Shown: one piece after another, positions 6,305 to 8,611 of the stretch
Layout: the number at the start of each line of letters is the position of its first letter
Position numbering within the stretch: the stretch's first letter is position 1
Assembly: GCF_937877005.1 (NCBI RefSeq)
Contig: NZ_CALEFV010000323.1
Span: 1-8,611, forward strand
Direction: 5' to 3'
Length of the DNA: 8,611 nt
From: an uncultured Fibrobacter sp.
GTDB lineage: Bacteria > Fibrobacterota > Fibrobacteria > Fibrobacterales > Fibrobacteraceae
Position numbers and translations under genes: made by a program
The notes under the pieces: generated by a model
What the model saw: only the letters and a program-made list of their open reading frames with translations
Databases searched by the model: none
What the model was told of the DNA's origin: nothing

Positions 6305-6339
6305 CCAAGCCAACCGCCTCACAGGGTATAAAAGAATAT

Positions 6340-6453
6340 TCTCAATACGAGAGAGGGATTGGACGACTCAGTCACTTCGTTTCCTTAGTCTCCAAAGCCT
6401 CTCTCTATATGAGAGAGGGATTGGACTACAAGCTCATTTCATTTCGCTTGTAG
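6340..6453 (+). repeat. Two ~62-nt tandem units with a tRNA-Ser-like core and variable hairpins
   Basis: GAGAGAGGGATTGGAC is present at 6349-6364 and 6411-6426, 62 nt apart. Each copy is preceded by a 5-nt loop closed by pairing CTC-type bases (AATAC, 6344-6348; TATAT, 6406-6410) and followed by a hairpin. Hairpin 1 pairs GACT (6365-6368) with AGTC (6387-6390), extended by GGA/TCC. Hairpin 2 pairs CTACAAGC (6426-6433) with GCTTGTAG (6446-6453). The loops are similar (TCACTTCGTTTC and TCATTTCATTTC) while the stems differ. The first 12 bases equal the 3' end of tRNA-Ser as read on this strand (6605-6616). Confidence 0.7.
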
Positions 6454-6459
6454 CCCTTC

Positions 6460-6543
6460 GGGTTACGGCCTTTGGCCGTAATCCTTAACTGCGCTGAGTT
6501 CGCTTCGCTCTCGCGCAGTTAATCGAACCCTCTGCGAGGGTTC
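6460..6543. repeat. Three further consecutive hairpins between the tRNA genes
   Basis: Hairpin c: GGGTTACGGCC (6460-6470) pairs with GGCCGTAATCC (6474-6484) around TTT, 11 bp with one G-U. Hairpin d: TTAACTGCGC (6485-6494) pairs perfectly with GCGCAGTTAA (6513-6522), with an inner GAG/CTC around TTCGCTTCG. Hairpin e: GAACCCTC (6525-6532) pairs perfectly with GAGGGTTC (6536-6543) around TGC. No open reading frame of note and no promoter is seen in 6301-6550; the stretch is nearly all self-complementary. Confidence 0.7.
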
Positions 6544-6559
6544 TCATCCTATTTTCAGT

Positions 6560-6599
6560 GAAACAAAAAGCGGGGCCTTACGGCTCCGCTTTTTGTTTC
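6560..6599 (-). terminator. Terminator of tRNA-Ser (bidirectional hairpin)
   Basis: GAAACAAAAAGCGGGGCC (6560-6577) and GGCTCCGCTTTTTGTTTC (6582-6599) form an 18-bp stem with one G-U pair and a 4-nt TTAC loop. On the minus strand it begins 2 nt after the tRNA-Ser 3' base; the U-rich arm follows the GC core. On the plus strand it equally has a GC core followed by TTTTTGTTT. Confidence 0.85.
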
Positions 6600-6600
6600 A

Positions 6601-6685
6601 AGGAGAGAGAGGGATTCGAACCCTCGGTCCTGTGACAGACTCCGGATTTCGAGACCGGCCCATTCGACCACTCTGGCATCTCTCC
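6601..6685 (-). tRNA. tRNA-Ser (CGA)
   Basis: On the minus strand, acceptor GGAGAGA/TCTCTCC, T8-G9 and D stem CCA/TGG lead to anticodon loop CTCGAAA (anticodon CGA, reading UCG). A long variable arm (GTC..GAC with TG/CA) and T stem GAGGG/CCCTC with loop TTCGAAT follow. The long variable arm and the GGAGAGATGCC start are typical of tRNA-Ser. The anticodon stem CCGGT/TCCGG ends in a U31-U39 mismatch. The base after the acceptor stem, position 73, is U rather than the usual G. CCA is not encoded. Confidence 0.95.
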
Positions 6686-6696
6686 GAGGTTCGCAC

Positions 6697-6725
6697 AATG
6701 TAGTAAAATAATTTTCGGTTGTCTA
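6697..6725 (-). promoter_or_regulatory. Sigma70-type promoter of tRNA-Ser
   Basis: On the minus strand there is TAGACA (6720-6725), a 17-nt spacer and TACATT (6697-6702), putting the start about 5 nt before the tRNA 5' end at 6685. Confidence 0.6.
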
Positions 6726-6756
6726 CACCCATTTCTAAAGAAAAGCTCGCCACCCT

Positions 6757-6784
6757 TTGAAATCGACTCCCTTATTTCTACATT
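6757..6784 (+). promoter_or_regulatory. Candidate promoter of the DEAD-box helicase gene
   Basis: TTGAAA (6757-6762), a 16-nt spacer and TACATT (6779-6784) would start transcription near 6791, leaving a leader of about 150 nt before the helicase ATG. It lies back to back with the tRNA-Ser promoter, about 30 bp away. Confidence 0.5.
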
Positions 6785-6829
6785 TGGCCGCAAATCCAAC
6801 AAAATGGATCCAAAGAACTTCAGGTTTAT

Positions 6830-6912
6830 AAGCGCGAGTGCGCTTCGGGGCTTTTCAAGGTTCAGCCGGACAACCGGCATAAGAACCATTCGATAGTGCG
6901 GCATGGGCCGCA
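6830..6912 (+). promoter_or_regulatory. Structured 5' leader of the helicase mRNA (three hairpins)
   Basis: Three short GC-rich hairpins lie in series: AAGCGC-GAGT-GCGCTT (6830-6845), GCCGG-ACAA-CCGGC (6865-6878) and TGCGGC-ATGG-GCCGCA (6897-6912). All stems are perfect. The last ends about 20 nt before the helicase Shine-Dalgarno. A regulatory role, such as temperature response or feedback by the helicase, is an inference. Confidence 0.5.
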
Positions 6913-6913
6913 G

Positions 6914-6946
6914 ATGAAGTTTACGGGTCCTGAAGGTGCATTATGA
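6914..6946 (+). CDS. Possible 10-residue leader peptide overlapping the helicase start
   Basis: ATG at 6914 opens a 10-codon frame, MKFTGPEGAL, whose TGA stop (6944-6946) overlaps the helicase ATG as ATGA. This is the usual layout for translational coupling. The helicase Shine-Dalgarno lies inside it. No clear Shine-Dalgarno precedes its own ATG, which directly follows the third leader hairpin. It could be chance. Confidence 0.25.
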   Translation: MKFTGPEGAL

Positions 6947-8611
6947 CGAAGAATACTGAAGAACGTATTCCCGAAGAATCTATTGACCCCAAATCCAAAA
7001 TCGCACGCGAAGCAGACGCGTTCTTGAACGCCATTGCCGGCGGTGCCAACGAAGACGAAGCGGATGAAGCCGCATTCCTCGAAGTGAACCCGAACGGCGT
7101 GGTTGTGGACGAAGAGGGCGATGTGCTCAAGAAGGGCAAGAAATCCGCCATCGAAGTCGGCACAAAGGTCGAAATTGAAGAAGGTGAAGTCGAACAGCCC
7201 GAAGATGACAATGATCCGGCTAGCACTCCAACCTCAGACGAAGACTATGCCGAATCCAAGAAGGACTGCGCCGAACCGGTCGTAGAAGAACCGACGGAAG
7301 AATCCGATGCCGACTCTGACGACAAACTGGCCGAAGATGCGGAACCCGCAGACGAAGCGCTGGTCACTTTCGAAGACCTCGGACTTGCAGACGAAGTTCT
7401 TGAAGCCATCAAGGCACTGAACTACGAGACACCCTCCCCTATCCAGGCGAAGGCGATTCCCGCCCTGTTGCAGGGCGGAAACCTGCTCGGCACGGCTCAG
7501 ACCGGTACCGGCAAGACCGCCGCATTCTCGCTTCCGCTGCTTTCGAGGCTCGACTTTAACGGTCACGAAACCTCGATGCTGGTACTCACGCCGACCCGCG
7601 AACTTGCGATCCAGGTGGCCGAAGCAATTCAGCAGTACGCTGCCAAGATGCCGAAGGTGCATGTGGTTCCGGTTTACGGCGGTCAAGACATCGCCGTGCA
7701 GCTGCGAGCCCTCAAGCGCCAGGCGAACATCGTGGTTGCTACCCCGGGCCGCCTGATTGACCACATCAAGCGCGGCTCCATCGTGCTTTCGGGCGTGAAG
7801 GCGATCGTCCTCGACGAAGCCGACGAAATGCTCGACATGGGATTCATGGAAGATGTGGAAACCATCCTCAAGGAAATCCCGGCAAGCGCCCAGCGCGCCC
7901 TCTTTAGCGCCACCATGCCTAAAGAAGTCAAGAAGATTATTGAACAGCACCTGGGCGAATACGAAGAAGCCTGCATCGAAGGCAAGACGACGACCGTTGA
8001 AAACATCCGCCAGCGCTACTTACTTGTAAAGAACGAACATAAGATCGAAGCGCTCGCCCGCGTGCTCGAAGGCGAAGATTTTGACGGTGTACTGATTTTC
8101 GTGCGCACCAAGCAGAACACCACCGAAGTCGCCGAAAAACTCGAAAGCCGCGGATTCAACGTGGCTCCGCTGAACGGCGACCTCGCCCAATCCATGCGTG
8201 AACGCACCATCAACCGACTCAAGATGGGTAAGCTCGATATCGTTGTCGCCACCGACGTGGCCGCCCGCGGAATCGACGTGGACCGCATTACGCACGTGGT
8301 GAACTACGACATTCCCTTCGACACCGAATCTTACGTGCACCGCATCGGCCGTACAGGCCGCGCAGGCCGCAGCGGAAACGCCATTCTCTTTATCACGCCG
8401 CGTGAAAAGAAGATGCTCAAGATTATCGAAAAGGCAACCCGCCAGCCGATCGAAACGATGGAATTGCCGACGGCAGAAATCATCAGCGCAAAGCGCGTGG
8501 CCGCCTTCAAGGACAAAATCAAGAGTGTGATTACCACCGGCGAACTCGACAAGTTCAAGGAACTCGTCCAATCGATGGTAGACGAAAGTCAAAACGCAGA
8601 GTGTCATCCTG
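6943..8611 (+). CDS. DEAD-box ATP-dependent RNA helicase, 3' end outside window
   Basis: The 556 codons present encode an ATP-dependent RNA-unwinding enzyme with all DEAD-box motifs: Q motif (F143 and SPIQ, Q168), motif I AQTGTGKT (185-192), Ia PTREL (217-221), TPGR (267-270), II DEAD (291-294), III SAT (322-324), IV VLIFVRTK (383-390), V ATDVAARGID (436-445) and VI HRIGRTGRAGR (466-476). The two-RecA core resembles the CsdA/DeaD and RhlE groups, whose members act in ribosome assembly, mRNA decay and cold adaptation. Residues 1-140 are an unusual N-terminal extension; 35-140 is very acidic (about 39 Asp/Glu) and looks disordered. AAGGTG (6933-6938) lies 4 nt before the ATG, and an in-frame TGA at 6931 rules out an earlier start. 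The C-terminal domain that would settle the subfamily is outside the window. Confidence 0.95.
   Translation, partial: MTKNTEERIPEESIDPKSKIAREADAFLNAIAGGANEDEADEAAFLEVNPNGVVVDEEGDVLKKGKKSAIEVGTKVEIEEGEVEQPEDDNDPASTPTSDEDYAESKKDCAEPVVEEPTEESDADSDDKLAEDAEPADEALVTFEDLGLADEVLEAIKALNYETPSPIQAKAIPALLQGGNLLGTAQTGTGKTAAFSLPLLSRLDFNGHETSMLVLTPTRELAIQVAEAIQQYAAKMPKVHVVPVYGGQDIAVQLRALKRQANIVVATPGRLIDHIKRGSIVLSGVKAIVLDEADEMLDMGFMEDVETILKEIPASAQRALFSATMPKEVKKIIEQHLGEYEEACIEGKTTTVENIRQRYLLVKNEHKIEALARVLEGEDFDGVLIFVRTKQNTTEVAEKLESRGFNVAPLNGDLAQSMRERTINRLKMGKLDIVVATDVAARGIDVDRITHVVNYDIPFDTESYVHRIGRTGRAGRSGNAILFITPREKKMLKIIEKATRQPIETMELPTAEIISAKRVAAFKDKIKSVITTGELDKFKELVQSMVDESQNAECHP

Larger units (their letters stand above)
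6197..6333 (+). repeat. Three spaced copies of a tRNA-Glu 3'-end motif
   Basis: AACCGC followed by GGGTATAAAA occurs three times: 6197-6215 (the true tRNA 3' end and the bases after it), 6247-6268 and 6312-6333. Copies 2 and 3 have identical spacing and differ at three positions in 22. Copies 1 and 2 are each followed by a GAAA-capped hairpin; copy 3 is followed by AGAATATTCT and then the next repeat family. Confidence 0.7.

Noticed and set aside
6349..6616. CRISPR array
   Set aside because: There are only two near-identical repeats and a third partial match that is a tRNA end. The intervening sequences are self-complementary hairpins rather than spacers, and no cas gene is present.
6197..6685. 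A complete integrated element between two tRNA attachment sites
   Set aside because: There is no integrase, transposase or other protein gene between the tRNAs, and no clean target duplications; only short tRNA-like fragments are seen, so attachment scars remain a hypothesis.
6578..6904. A 108-codon minus-strand open frame
   Set aside because: It runs through the whole tRNA-Ser gene, both promoters and the terminator, so it is not a real gene.
7234..7950. A 238-codon minus-strand open frame opposite the helicase
   Set aside because: The plus strand carries the complete DEAD-box motif series in frame; the reverse frame shows no family signature.
8020..8607. A 195-codon minus-strand open frame at the right end
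   Set aside because: Antisense to helicase motifs IV-VI; a by-product of codon bias.

Overview
The window is about 8.6 kb of bacterial chromosome with a dense, housekeeping-like gene set: an LPS/membrane gene cluster, isoprenoid and ribosomal genes, three tRNA genes and a DEAD-box helicase. WaaA (Kdo transfer to lipid A) points to a Gram-negative cell with lipopolysaccharide. Moderate GC content, weak Shine-Dalgarno sites, tRNA genes without an encoded CCA, and the general look of the proteins fit Fibrobacter or a close relative. That assignment is from recognition, not from a search.

Layout. At the left edge a tRNA-Cys gene (minus strand, 3' part outside the window) has its own promoter. 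A plus-strand pair follows: a DUF374 lysophospholipid acyltransferase-like protein and a DEDDh 3'-5' exonuclease. A hairpin region separates these from the minus-strand rpmB (ribosomal protein L28), which has its own good promoter. Upstream of rpmB on the same strand is a four-gene unit transcribed right to left: an ABC exporter (4518-6062), an ICMT/PEMT-type membrane methyltransferase (3853-4503), a WaaA-like Kdo transferase (2660-3865) and ispH (1731-2663). Junctions are tight: a 14-nt gap, a 13-nt overlap and an ATGA overlap.

Divergent from that operon is tRNA-Glu(TTC), which converges on tRNA-Ser(CGA). The roughly 390 bp between these two tRNA genes hold no protein gene. They hold a run of hairpins and short repeats that resemble the 3' ends of the two flanking tRNAs: AACCGC...GGGTATAAAA copies on the Glu side, and GAGAGAGGGATTGGAC copies with rewritten stems on the Ser side. 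This is the part of the window least explained by standard annotation. The right end holds a DEAD-box RNA helicase with a long acidic N-terminal extension and a structured leader of three GC-rich hairpins. Its 3' end lies outside the window.

How the genes fit together: WaaA, the ABC exporter and the DUF374 acyltransferase-like protein suggest a locus for lipid A/LPS inner-core assembly and export. The membrane methyltransferase is an unassigned member of that group. IspH supplies isoprenoid precursors, including those of the undecaprenyl carrier, which may explain its co-transcription. The tRNAs, L28 and the helicase belong to translation and RNA metabolism.
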